NCBI GenBank assembly: GCA_003645695.1
Contig: QNBN01000003.1
Span: forward strand, 1-32,454
Origin: Spirochaetota bacterium
Lineage (GTDB): Bacteria; Spirochaetota; B62-G9
Direction of reading: 5' to 3'
Length of the DNA stretch: 32,454 nt
Shown: positions 18,309-27,764 of the stretch, in pieces
Position numbering within the stretch: position 1 is the stretch's first letter
How the letters are laid out: every line of letters starts with the position of its first letter
The notes under the pieces: generated by a model
Told to the model about the DNA's origin: nothing
Database searches by the model: none
What the model saw: the letters and a program-made list of their open reading frames with translations, nothing else
Program-made: the position numbers and the translations under genes

Positions 18309-20972
18309 TTAATCAAGCCCTTTCAAAATTTCTTTTACTCTCTCCAATTTTCCGCTGTTTGAATTATACTTTTCCTTCTCCTTATTTATAACTTCAGCAG
18401 GAGCCCTCTCTATAAAGTTTTTATTTTTAAGTTTTTGACTGCTTTTTTCTATTTCAGCTTCAAGCTTTTGTATCTCCTTTTTCAGCCTGGCTTTTTCCAT
18501 ATCAATATTAATTAACCCCTTCAAAGGTATGTATATTTCAAACCCGCTCCCAACAGCTGATGCACTCCCTTCGGGTTTATAAACCCCATCGCCAATGGTT
18601 ATGCCTTTTACTCCTGCGAGAAACTTAACAATCTCTTCATTCTGGTTAATAATATTATAAACATCACTCTGCGCTATCTTTACAAGAATATCAGCTTTAA
18701 TTTCGGGCGGAATATGCATTTCACCCCTGATATTTCGTATATTGTATATAAGATCCTTTAAAACTTCCAATTGATTCTCGCTTTTCTTATCGATTTTTCT
18801 CTTATCATACTCCGGATAATCGGATATCATTATGCTCTCTTTGTTTTTTTTAATCGGAAGTTTCTGCCATATTTCTTCGGTAATAAAGGGCATTATAGGA
18901 TGCAGCAACCTTAAAGAACCATCGAGAATATGGCTAAGCATACTTGCCACCCTAACTTTATCCTCTTCTCTTCCTCTGTACAGGCTAACTTTAGAAATTT
19001 CTATGTACCAATCACAAAAATCATGCCAGAAGAACTCATAGATTAGAGAAGAAGCGTCCATCAATCTATATTTCTCAAGATAATCATTCATCTTTTTTAC
19101 AGTTCTGTGATACCTGCTCAAAATCCATCTATCAGCAAGATCAAGCTCAACATCGTTTATATCTTTAATGTCGATGCCTTCAATATTGGATAGTATATAT
19201 CTGGAAGCATTCCAAATTTTGTTGGCAAATCTAGCACCAATTTCGAACTTATCCATTGAAAGAAGGAGATTTTGTCCTAATGGGGTTATATTTATAATTG
19301 TGTATCTCAACGCATCTGCTCCGTATTTTTCTACGACTTCGATTGGATCTATACCATTTCCAAGAGACTTACTCATCTTTCTACCCTGGACATCCATCAC
19401 TACACCATGAATGAAAACATCCTTGAAAGGTATTTCATTCATAAACTTCATACCGCTCATTATCATTCTGGCAACCCAGAAAAATAGGATTCCAGGGTCC
19501 GTTACCAGCACATCAGTAGGATAGTAGTATTTTAATTCTTCGGTTTGTTCGGGCCACCCAAGAGTAGAAAATGGCCATAGTTGGGAAGAAAACCAGGTAT
19601 CCAGTACATCCTCGTCCTGACGCAAACTATTGCCACTGCACTTTGGGCATTTTTCAGGGGTTTCAGTTGAAGCGAAACTGTAACCACAATCGTTGCAGTA
19701 ATAAACGGGTATTCTATGGCCCCACCAGATCTGTCTGCTAATACACCAATCCCTGATGTTGTTCATCCAGTTCATATAAACCTTTTTCCAGCGTCCCGGA
19801 TAAAACTTTATCTTCCCCTTTTCAACCACTTTAATTGCTGGTTCAGCAAGTGGCTTCATCTTGACAAACCACTGCTCAGACAACCACGGTTCTATTACAG
19901 TATGACATCTATAGCAATGTCCTACTTCATGTTCATGGGGTACTGTTTTAACCAGGAAATCTTTTTTCTTTAGCTCTTCAATGATTACTTCTCTACACTC
20001 GTATCGGTCCATTCCAATGCATTCAGGAATTCCGTTTTCATTTATTGATGCATCTATATTAAAAATATTTACCTGTTCAAGATTGTGTCTTTTTCCGACT
20101 TCAAAGTCATTTGGATCATGAGCGGGGGTGATTTTTACCACGCCTGTACCAAACTCAGGATCAACATAATCATCTGCAATAACGGGAAGCTCTCGTCCAA
20201 CCAGTGGGAGTATACAAACCTTCCCAACGTACTTTTTATATCGTTTATCATCTGGATTTACAGCAAGTGCCGTATCTCCAAGCATTGTTTCCGGCCTGGT
20301 GGTTGCAACGATAAGTTCGCCGGTTTCATCCTTAAAAGGATACTTAATGTAGTAGAGGTATCCCTTTTCTGATTCATGCTCTACCTCTTCATCCGCAAGG
20401 GCTGTTTGACATCGCGGACACCAGTTAATGATGTATTTACCTCTGTATATAAGTCCTTCATTATACAATCTTACAAAAACCTCTCTGACAGCCCTTGAAA
20501 GCCCTTCGTCCATTGTGAATCTTTCACGCTGCCAATCACAACTAGCCCCAAGCTTCTTTAGCTGATTTATAATTGTAGAACCATATTTCTTCTTCCACTC
20601 CCATACAAGTTCTATAAACTCTTCTCTACCCACATCATGGCGAGTCTTACCCTCTTTTGCAAGCTGTCGTTCAACAACATTCTGGGTAGCAATACCGGCA
20701 TGGTCAGTTCCTGGTACCCATAATGTGTTATATCCCTGCATCCTTCTCCATCTTATTAATATATCCTGTATTGTATTATTCAAACCGTGTCCCATATGAA
20801 GTACCCCAGTAACATTAGGAGGTGGAATAACAATTGTGAAAGGTTTTCTATCCGGATCGACTTCTGAATGAAAAAAACCGCTCTTTTCCCAGTATTTATA
20901 CCACTTATCTTCTATTTCTCTTGGATTATACGTTTTCGCCATTTTCATATTACTTTCCACCATGTTTATCAT
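18309..20972 (-). CDS. valS: Valyl-tRNA synthetase
   Basis: 'PPNVTGVLHMGHGLN', 'KMSKSLGNGIDP', C-terminal coiled coil; true start probably at 20942-20963 within the ORF. Confidence 0.97.
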   Translation of the reverse strand: MINMVESNMKMAKTYNPREIEDKWYKYWEKSGFFHSEVDPDRKPFTIVIPPPNVTGVLHMGHGLNNTIQDILIRWRRMQGYNTLWVPGTDHAGIATQNVVERQLAKEGKTRHDVGREEFIELVWEWKKKYGSTIINQLKKLGASCDWQRERFTMDEGLSRAVREVFVRLYNEGLIYRGKYIINWCPRCQTALADEEVEHESEKGYLYYIKYPFKDETGELIVATTRPETMLGDTALAVNPDDKRYKKYVGKVCILPLVGRELPVIADDYVDPEFGTGVVKITPAHDPNDFEVGKRHNLEQVNIFNIDASINENGIPECIGMDRYECREVIIEELKKKDFLVKTVPHEHEVGHCYRCHTVIEPWLSEQWFVKMKPLAEPAIKVVEKGKIKFYPGRWKKVYMNWMNNIRDWCISRQIWWGHRIPVYYCNDCGYSFASTETPEKCPKCSGNSLRQDEDVLDTWFSSQLWPFSTLGWPEQTEELKYYYPTDVLVTDPGILFFWVARMIMSGMKFMNEIPFKDVFIHGVVMDVQGRKMSKSLGNGIDPIEVVEKYGADALRYTIINITPLGQNLLLSMDKFEIGARFANKIWNASRYILSNIEGIDIKDINDVELDLADRWILSRYHRTVKKMNDYLEKYRLMDASSLIYEFFWHDFCDWYIEISKVSLYRGREEDKVRVASMLSHILDGSLRLLHPIMPFITEEIWQKLPIKKNKESIMISDYPEYDKRKIDKKSENQLEVLKDLIYNIRNIRGEMHIPPEIKADILVKIAQSDVYNIINQNEEIVKFLAGVKGITIGDGVYKPEGSASAVGSGFEIYIPLKGLINIDMEKARLKKEIQKLEAEIEKSSQKLKNKNFIERAPAEVINKEKEKYNSNSGKLERVKEILKGLD

Positions 20973-21295
20973 CTATAGATTAAAATTTTAAAAAACATAA
21001 TTAACTATACTTTTTATGTCAAATTTAATTAAAGAGGGGTTATTTTATTAATCGGTGAGCTTACTATAAAAAATCAAGGTTACACCCAAAAAATATCTCA
21101 CATTTACATGAAAAACCAGTGCTTTATTTTTAGATAAGAATAATATATAAAAAACTATTTAAATTTATCATAATTATTATATATTTAAATCAACTTTAAT
21201 TACAAAAAAATAACGAAATATATTGATACATAAATTACTTTAAATGCTATAATATTTATTTAATCAAGTTTATTTCAAAAGAAAGGTGGTTCTAA

Positions 21296-22231
21296 ATGAT
21301 AAACGTCTATTTTAAAGAATTGAATAAGGATATTGAGAAAATCGAAGAATACAAACCAGGTTCATGGATAAACCTCATAAATCCTACAAAGGATGAGATT
21401 AAAGAAATTAGCGAAGTAACCTCAATTCCTGAGGATTTTTTAAATTACCCATTGGATATAGATGAAAGGGCAAGGGTCGAAATAGAGGATGATGTTACAA
21501 TGACCATACTTCGTATCCCATACTACGATATGAATAATGATGAAACCCCCTATATTACGATCCCCCTTGGTATTCTTTTTATTAAAGATTTTGTAGTAAC
21601 AGTATGCGTAAAAAAAGCAAAAATATTCGTCGACTTTATAAATAATAAAATCAAGCGGTTTCAAACCAGTAATAAAAATCATTTTTTACTCCTGGTATTT
21701 TTAAAAACAGCTTCCTTATACCTGCATTATCTCAGAAAGATTGATAAAATCACCGACATTATAGAAAATGAACTTCATAAATCAATGAAAAATGAAGAGT
21801 TGATAAAGTTACTTAACATTGAAAAAAGTCTTGTATATTTTACAACCTCACTAAGATCCAACGAGTTCATGATGGAACGGCTTCAAAAATCCAATCAACT
21901 GAAAATGAACGAGGAAGACCAGGACCTTCTGGATGATGTAATTATTGAAAACAAACAGGCTATTGAAATGGCGAATATTTACAGCAACATCCTAAGTGGT
22001 ATGATGGACGCTTTTGCTTCTGTAATTTCCAATAACCTTAATGTTGTAATGAAATTTTTAACATCAATAACAATTATCCTTATGATACCAACACTTATAG
22101 CAAGTATATACGGTATGAATGTGAAACTACCTTTTCAAAATTCACCTCATGCATTTTTAATCACTATAGGTATGTCTCTAATTCTCACTGTTTTTGGAAT
22201 TATCTTTTTTATCAAACGGAAGTGGCTATAG
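21296..22231 (+). CDS. corA: CorA-family magnesium transporter
   Basis: C-terminal two-TM domain with 'YGMN' motif; RBS aaaggtgg. Confidence 0.93.
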   Translation: MINVYFKELNKDIEKIEEYKPGSWINLINPTKDEIKEISEVTSIPEDFLNYPLDIDERARVEIEDDVTMTILRIPYYDMNNDETPYITIPLGILFIKDFVVTVCVKKAKIFVDFINNKIKRFQTSNKNHFLLLVFLKTASLYLHYLRKIDKITDIIENELHKSMKNEELIKLLNIEKSLVYFTTSLRSNEFMMERLQKSNQLKMNEEDQDLLDDVIIENKQAIEMANIYSNILSGMMDAFASVISNNLNVVMKFLTSITIILMIPTLIASIYGMNVKLPFQNSPHAFLITIGMSLILTVFGIIFFIKRKWL

Positions 22232-22314
22232 TAGACAATTATAGCATTAAAACATTGAATATTTTTTAATTTTATACTATTATTATAATTAGAACTTAAT
22301 ATGAGTTTTTAGTT

Positions 22315-23193
22315 ATGGGAAACGATTCACAAAAGGTTGTTTTAATAACTGGCGCATCTTCCGGAATAGGGAAAGCCACAGCAAAGCTTCTATCAAAAAA
22401 CGGCTACAGGGTGTATGGCACATCTAGAAAAGATATTAAATCCGATTTTTTTGAGATGGTCCAAATGGATGTAACTGATGACACGTCAGTTTCAAATGCT
22501 ATTGATTACATAGTAAAAAAAGAGGGTAAAATTGATATTTTAATCAACAATGCGGGAGTAGGTGTAGCCGGTCCAATAGAAGATACCTATATTGACGAGG
22601 TGCGACATCAATTTGAAATAAACTTTATTGGAGTAGTCAAAACCTGTCAGAAGGTTCTCCCAGTAATGAGGGAAAAAGGTGGTGGTCTTATTATAAATAT
22701 TGCTTCCATGGCAGGTCAAATTGGACTACCCTTCCAGGGGTTTTACAGTGCAAGTAAGTTTGCAGTAGAAGGATTTTCAGAGGCTTTGAGGCTGGAGGTA
22801 ATGCAATTTGGGGTAGATATAGTTATTGTTGAACCGGGAGATATAGCTACTCCCTTCACCAGTAACAGATGGATCATCCATAGGCATAGAAAAAAGGAAA
22901 AAACCCCTTATTTAAACAGCTTCAGGAAAACAATAGAAATAATAGAAAAAGATGAGGAAAGTGGGTTACCGGCTGAAGTTGTGGCAAAAAAAATTCTGAA
23001 AATTATAAGATCAAAACATAGAAGATTCAGATATATGCCTGGTAGTCTCTCTCAGAGAATAGTATTTATTCTTAAACGATTTTTGCCCTACAAATTGTAC
23101 TCAAATATACTTATATCCCATTATAAAGTTCCGAAATTTTCTAAAAAGAATAAGGAAAATAGATATATTACATCCTTCAAATTATCTATCTAA
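22315..23193 (+). CDS. Short-chain dehydrogenase/reductase (SDR)
   Basis: 'VLITGASSGIGKATA', 'NNAGVG', 'YSASKFAVEGFSEALRLE' (YxxxK). Confidence 0.9.
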   Translation: MGNDSQKVVLITGASSGIGKATAKLLSKNGYRVYGTSRKDIKSDFFEMVQMDVTDDTSVSNAIDYIVKKEGKIDILINNAGVGVAGPIEDTYIDEVRHQFEINFIGVVKTCQKVLPVMREKGGGLIINIASMAGQIGLPFQGFYSASKFAVEGFSEALRLEVMQFGVDIVIVEPGDIATPFTSNRWIIHRHRKKEKTPYLNSFRKTIEIIEKDEESGLPAEVVAKKILKIIRSKHRRFRYMPGSLSQRIVFILKRFLPYKLYSNILISHYKVPKFSKKNKENRYITSFKLSI

Positions 23194-23213
23194 AGAATTT
23201 TTAACCCAGAAAC

Positions 23214-23453
23214 CTAATTATCGTTTAAAACTTCTAATAAAGCTTTTTTTAGTTCCTCGATTTTAAAAGTCTTTATTATGCAATCTCCAAACCCATAATT
23301 TTTAGAATTTGCAATCAAAGTATCCATTGAATAACCCCTCGATACCAACACCTTAGAATCGGGGTCAATTTCAAGCAATAGATAAATGGCTTTTTTGCCA
23401 CCGACACCTCCATAAATCACAAAACCAGTTATAACTTTATTACTACATTACAC
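23214..23453 (-). pseudogene. Remnant C-terminal part of a CheY-like receiver domain (decayed hybrid histidine kinase/response regulator)
   Basis: 'VITGFVIYGGVGGKKAIYLLLEIDPDSKVLVSRGYSMDTLIANSKNYGFGDCIIKTFKIEELKKALLEVL' resembles the 'LTIPGGMGGKEAI..LLEIDPD.KVIVSSGYSND..MANY..YGF.GV..KPF.IEEL..VL' pattern of hybrid kinase receivers; in-frame TAA just upstream, N-terminal half absent. Confidence 0.65.
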
Positions 23454-23515
23454 ATTTTTTATTTAAAAGCATATCTGGGATATTTGCCAGGAAGGATAAC
23501 TTTGAATTATAATAA

Positions 23516-23548
23516 AAAAGGAGAAGGGCAAAACCCTCTCCTTTTTTT
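23516..23548 (-). terminator. Intrinsic terminator downstream of class I aldolase gene (possibly bidirectional)
   Basis: AAAAAAGGAGAAGGGcaaaaCCCTCTCCTTTTTTT hairpin with A/T tracts. Confidence 0.8.
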
Positions 23549-23578
23549 AAACTTTAAACCTAATTTTTGTTACTCTCT

Positions 23579-24643
23579 TTAAGCAATTGTTATGTCCTTG
23601 TTTAAATAAACATCCTGAATGGCGTTTAAAAGCTCAACTCCTTCCTTCATGGGTTTCTGGAAAGCTTTTCTTCCAGATATAAGGCCCATACCACCTGCCC
23701 TCTTATTAATTACAGCGGTTCTCACAGCCTGCGCAAGATCATTTTTGCCTGATGCACCACCTGAGTTAATCAATCCTGCTCTACCCATGTAGCAGTTAAT
23801 TACCTGATACCTTGTAAGGTCTATTGGATGATCCGAGGTCAGTTCAGAATATACCTTTTCATGGGTTTTCCCAAAATTAAGGGCAAGGTATCCACCGTTG
23901 TTCTCTGCCTGTTTTTGCTTGATTATATCAGCCTGTATAGTTACACCCAGATGATTTGCCTGTCCTGTTAAATCAGCAGAAAGATGGTAGTCCTTGTCCT
24001 TCTTAAAAGCGCTGTTTCTCAAATAAGCCCATAGTACAGTAAACATACCAAGACTATGAGCATACTCAAATGCTTTACTTATCTCTTGTATCTGCCTGCT
24101 TGATTCCTGTGAACCAAAGTATACAGTGGCCCCAACTGCTACAGCGCCCATCTTAAAAGCTTGATCAACGCTGGCAAAAAGAATTTGATCGTATTTATTG
24201 GGATAAGTCAACAGCTCATTATGGTTTATCTTGAGAATAAACGGAATTTTGTGGGCATATTTTCTAGCTACTGCACCAAGAACGCCAAGGGTCGAAGTTA
24301 CCGCATTGCAACCACCCTCGATAGCAAGCTTTACAATATTTTCAGGATCAAAATAGATAGGGTTCGGGGCAAAAGCTGATCCTGCAGAATGCTCAATCCC
24401 CTGATCTACGGGCAGTATTGAAAGATAACCAGTTCCTGCAAGCCTTCCATGATTATAAACCATCTGCATATTTCTTAGTACTGCAGGTGACCTATCAGAA
24501 TGACTGACCACTCTATCTACAAAATCGGGACCTGGAAGATGAAGTTGTTCCTTCGGGAACTTTGCTTTGTACCCAAGCAAATCTTTAGCTTCATCACCCA
24601 GAAGCTTTTCTACATCAATCATTTGTTCCTCCTTATAATTCAT
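23579..24643 (-). CDS. fbaB: Class I (DhnA-type) fructose-bisphosphate aldolase
   Basis: '[22 protein letters not shown]', '[15 protein letters not shown]', '[16 protein letters not shown]', 'LINSGGASG'. Confidence 0.93.
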   Translation of the reverse strand: MNYKEEQMIDVEKLLGDEAKDLLGYKAKFPKEQLHLPGPDFVDRVVSHSDRSPAVLRNMQMVYNHGRLAGTGYLSILPVDQGIEHSAGSAFAPNPIYFDPENIVKLAIEGGCNAVTSTLGVLGAVARKYAHKIPFILKINHNELLTYPNKYDQILFASVDQAFKMGAVAVGATVYFGSQESSRQIQEISKAFEYAHSLGMFTVLWAYLRNSAFKKDKDYHLSADLTGQANHLGVTIQADIIKQKQAENNGGYLALNFGKTHEKVYSELTSDHPIDLTRYQVINCYMGRAGLINSGGASGKNDLAQAVRTAVINKRAGGMGLISGRKAFQKPMKEGVELLNAIQDVYLNKDITIA

Positions 24644-24730
24644 TTATTTTTATAGTATTATTTGTACACAATATAATTAAATATTATACTTTTATAAAGA
24701 AAAAAACTTTTCTAAAGTTTTATAAAAGTT

Positions 24731-25819
24731 CTATTTAATAAAACTAACAATTTCATCAGCTATTCTTTTTTCTGCATCCTCAATTATAAGGGATTTAAAA
24801 TTATAAGCCATTTTATTCATCAAACCAGGATTTGAAAGAAGATTTTTTATCATCTTATACAATACATCTCCGTTTAGTTTTTCATCATCAAGAACTTCAG
24901 CAGCATTCATTTTTTTAAGATAATAAGCATTTTTTATCTGCTCACCCCGGCTCCCCGATAATGGAAGGGGGATAAAAATCGCGGGCTTTTCCGCATACCC
25001 TATCTCATAAATCGCTCCTGCCCCTGCTCTCGAAACAATTAAATTCGATGCATTTAAAACATCCCCCATTTCTTCTTCAATAAACTCAATCTGAAGATAC
25101 TTTTTCCTATTAGTATTAGAGATATTATTATTCATATTTCCGGACCCACACTGATGAATAAGGTAAAAATCCAGCTCATGTTTGTTCACCATATCCCAAA
25201 TGGCCTTGTTAATAGATTTTGCACCAAGGCTTCCTCCCAAAACAAGTATCAGAGGGAGTTTTTCATCTAAATCCAGAAAAGAACTCAGAAACCTTTTTCC
25301 CTTATCGGCATTTCCATTTCTGATAATGCTTCTTATTGGATTACCGGTCAGAGAGGTTCTACAGTTTTTGAAGTATCTTTTTGTCTCCTCAAAGGATAAA
25401 AATATTATTTTTGAGAATTTCGAATTGATTCTGTTTGCCAACCCGGGTGTGATATCGCTCTCGTGAGTTGCTACCGGTATACCATAAATCCTTGCAGCTA
25501 TTACAGGAGGCACCGAAACAAATCCACCTTTTGAAAATAGGATGTCAATGTTGTACCTCCTTAGAATCAAGAGAGATTTGATAAACCCCGCAAAAATTTT
25601 AAATAAATCCAGGAAATTTTTTAATGAAAAATATCTTCTTAGCTTTCCTGAAGGAATACCTTTAAAGGAAACTCCAATTCTTTTAGCCCAACCCTCTTCC
25701 TTTCCACCTTTCTGCCCTATCCAGATAAAATCGTTGAATCCTCTCTCCCTAAGTTCCTGAACAACCGCAACAATTGGAAAAATATGCCCTCCTGTCCCTC
25801 CCCCTGTAATTGCAATCAT
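24731..25819 (-). CDS. murG: UDP-N-acetylglucosamine--MurNAc-pentapeptide pyrophosphoryl-undecaprenol GlcNAc transferase
   Basis: 'MIAITGGGTGGHIFPIVAV', 'FSKGGFVSVPPVIAAR', 'THESDITPGLANR', 'LVLGGSLGAKSIN', 'SRAGAGAIYEI'. Confidence 0.97.
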   Translation of the reverse strand: MIAITGGGTGGHIFPIVAVVQELRERGFNDFIWIGQKGGKEEGWAKRIGVSFKGIPSGKLRRYFSLKNFLDLFKIFAGFIKSLLILRRYNIDILFSKGGFVSVPPVIAARIYGIPVATHESDITPGLANRINSKFSKIIFLSFEETKRYFKNCRTSLTGNPIRSIIRNGNADKGKRFLSSFLDLDEKLPLILVLGGSLGAKSINKAIWDMVNKHELDFYLIHQCGSGNMNNNISNTNRKKYLQIEFIEEEMGDVLNASNLIVSRAGAGAIYEIGYAEKPAIFIPLPLSGSRGEQIKNAYYLKKMNAAEVLDDEKLNGDVLYKMIKNLLSNPGLMNKMAYNFKSLIIEDAEKRIADEIVSFIK

Positions 25820-25867
25820 TTTTCCCCTCAAAATAGATAAAATATTTTTAAGATTGATATATTAATA

Positions 25868-26036
25868 TATGGTTTTATTCATTAAAATTATGGTTTTTTG
25901 TACCAGAATTTATGATTAATTATAATACCAAAATATTCATGGGTATTAAAATGATATTTAAATCTAATTTTTTATTGATATAAAATGAATAGGCAAACCT
26001 AGTCATTTATCATGATTGAAAGTGTACTTGCCTATT
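25868..26036 (+). repeat. 169-bp intergenic repeat, copy A (upstream of adenosine-specific kinase)
   Basis: Aligned by eye without gaps to 27555..27723, about 13 mismatches. Confidence 0.9.
25957..25984 (+). promoter_or_regulatory. Promoter-like motif inside repeat copy A
   Basis: TTTAAA-N16-TATAAA; same arrangement retained in copy B. Confidence 0.35.
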
Positions 26037-26159
26037 CATTTGTAATATATTATTAACAAGATAAAGAAGAATAGACAATTTATCATTACATAGTATTTGA
26101 ATGTAGAATCATGAGTTTTCCCACTACTATTTGCAAAATTTTCATGGGAGGTGGCTGTT

Positions 26160-26642
26160 ATGGAAATTATAAACATTAAAATTGATGTTCCTGAAGGAAC
26201 AAATGTAATCATTGGACAAACTCACTTCATTAAATCAGTTGAGGACTTGTATGAGGCAGTTGTTAACAGCTCACCAACAATAAAATTTGGGATTGCTTTT
26301 AACGAAGCTTCTGGACCATGTCTTATAAGAAAGGATGGAAATGACCAGGAGTTAATTGACCTTGCCTGCCGTACAGCTGACAAAATTTCAGCAGGTCACA
26401 TATTTGTAATCTATATCAAAGATGGGTTTCCGATAAATATTCTACCATCCATAAAAGATGTAAGAGAGGTAGTAGGAATATACTGTGCGACAGCGAATCC
26501 AGTTGAAGTAATCGTGGCAGAAACCGAACAGGGAAGAGGAGTATTGGGTATTGTAGACGGGTTTTCTCCCAAAGGAATTGAAAACGATAAGGATGTTAAT
26601 GAAAGAATCGAACTATTGAAAAAATTCGGATATAAACGTTAA
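26160..26642 (+). CDS. Adenosine-specific kinase
   Basis: '[20 protein letters not shown]', '[55 protein letters not shown]' typical of the adenosine-specific kinase family; ATG 26160 with GGGAGG upstream. Confidence 0.9.
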   Translation: MEIINIKIDVPEGTNVIIGQTHFIKSVEDLYEAVVNSSPTIKFGIAFNEASGPCLIRKDGNDQELIDLACRTADKISAGHIFVIYIKDGFPINILPSIKDVREVVGIYCATANPVEVIVAETEQGRGVLGIVDGFSPKGIENDKDVNERIELLKKFGYKR

Positions 26643-26740
26643 TACAGTAACATTTACCTTAAATCATTAACTTATAGCTCATAAAAAACTTCAGAATATT
26701 GACCAGGAGCTAAAACAAAATATGGTAAGGGTCGCCATGT

Positions 26741-27469
26741 TCAAAGTGGATCGATGGTCTGGGATAGAGCCATTAAATCAACGCTCCATACATTGTAGTA
26801 CTTAGGCAGAGTAATTAAAAATTCAATTATATGGGCAATATCCTCAGGTTCTATCATCTTACCGCTGGTAAAAGGTTTTTCTATTCCTGCTTTCTTAGCC
26901 CACTCTGTGTTTATCATAGCCGGAGCAATAATGCTTACCTTTATCCCGTATTCTTTAACCTCATTCCATAAAGCTCTTGAAAACCCTTCAACTGCATGTT
27001 TGCCAGCTGTATAAACAGCAAGTCCTGACCTTGACCTTTTCCCGAGAATTGAACTAACATTTATTATGTACCCTTCACGCTGCTTTTTCATTACTGGTAT
27101 TGCTGCCTTACATCCATATAATACGGATATAAGATTAATTCTAATACCATCATCAATCTCATTAATAGTGAGATTTTCAAACTTAGTATACCGGATACCT
27201 GCTCCTACATTATTGACAACTACATCTAATCTACCAAATTTTTTCACCGTATTATCAAAAAATCTCTCGACTTCATTCCATGATGTAATATCCACAGTTT
27301 CACTGTAAGCTATACCCCCTTCAGAATTTATCTTGCGCACAATTTCATCTATTAAGTTCTTTCTTCTTGCACATATAGATACCCTATACCCCTTTTCTGC
27401 CAGGTAGAGTGCAGTAGCTCTGCCTGTTCCAGAGGATGCCCCTGCTACCAAAACTACCTTCCCAGACAT
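26741..27469 (-). CDS. Short-chain dehydrogenase/reductase (SDR)
   Basis: 'VVLVAGASSGTGRATALYLA', 'VNNVGAG', 'YTAGKHAVEGFSRAL'. Confidence 0.9.
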   Translation of the reverse strand: MSGKVVLVAGASSGTGRATALYLAEKGYRVSICARRKNLIDEIVRKINSEGGIAYSETVDITSWNEVERFFDNTVKKFGRLDVVVNNVGAGIRYTKFENLTINEIDDGIRINLISVLYGCKAAIPVMKKQREGYIINVSSILGKRSRSGLAVYTAGKHAVEGFSRALWNEVKEYGIKVSIIAPAMINTEWAKKAGIEKPFTSGKMIEPEDIAHIIEFLITLPKYYNVWSVDLMALSQTIDPL

Positions 27470-27554
27470 AATTTTCTCCTTTATGTTTTCGCCTTTTATT
27501 TATATTTTAATATAACCAGTATCAATTTCAATTTATATTTTTGCTTCTGGTAAT

Positions 27555-27723
27555 TATGGTTTTATTCATTAAAATTACAGTTTTTTGTACCAGAATTTGT
27601 GATTAATTAGAATAACAAAATATTCATGGGTATTTAAATGATATTTAAACCTAATTTTTTATAGGTATAAAACGAATAGGCAAACCTAGCCTTTTATTAT
27701 GATTGAAAGTGTACTTGCCTATT
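27555..27723 (+). repeat. 169-bp intergenic repeat, copy B (upstream of DUF39 homocysteine biosynthesis gene)
   Basis: Gap-free alignment by eye with 25868..26036. Confidence 0.9.
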
Positions 27724-27764
27724 TACAGTTTTGGTATTTTTCTAAAATTAAAGAGGGCTCACCT

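Noticed and set aside
18832-20372. Plus-strand ORFs antisense to valS
   Set aside because: Shadow ORFs of a strongly conserved synthetase gene.
20973-21295. AT-rich 323-bp intergenic region between valS and corA considered as T-box (valS) or Mg-sensing M-box (corA)
   Set aside because: No T-box antiterminator consensus on the valS strand and no recognisable M-box or other riboswitch consensus on the corA strand by eye; a covariance-model scan would be needed.
27699-27764. 22-aa N-terminal extension of the DUF39 ORF (MIESVLAYLQFWYFSKIKEGSP) and a parallel short ORF MIESVLAYSFVIYY in repeat copy A, as a possible leader peptide
   Set aside because: No Shine-Dalgarno precedes the ATG in either copy, the peptides diverge right after the repeat ends, and ATG 27765 has a better family-consistent start. 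Similarity is explained by the shared noncoding repeat.
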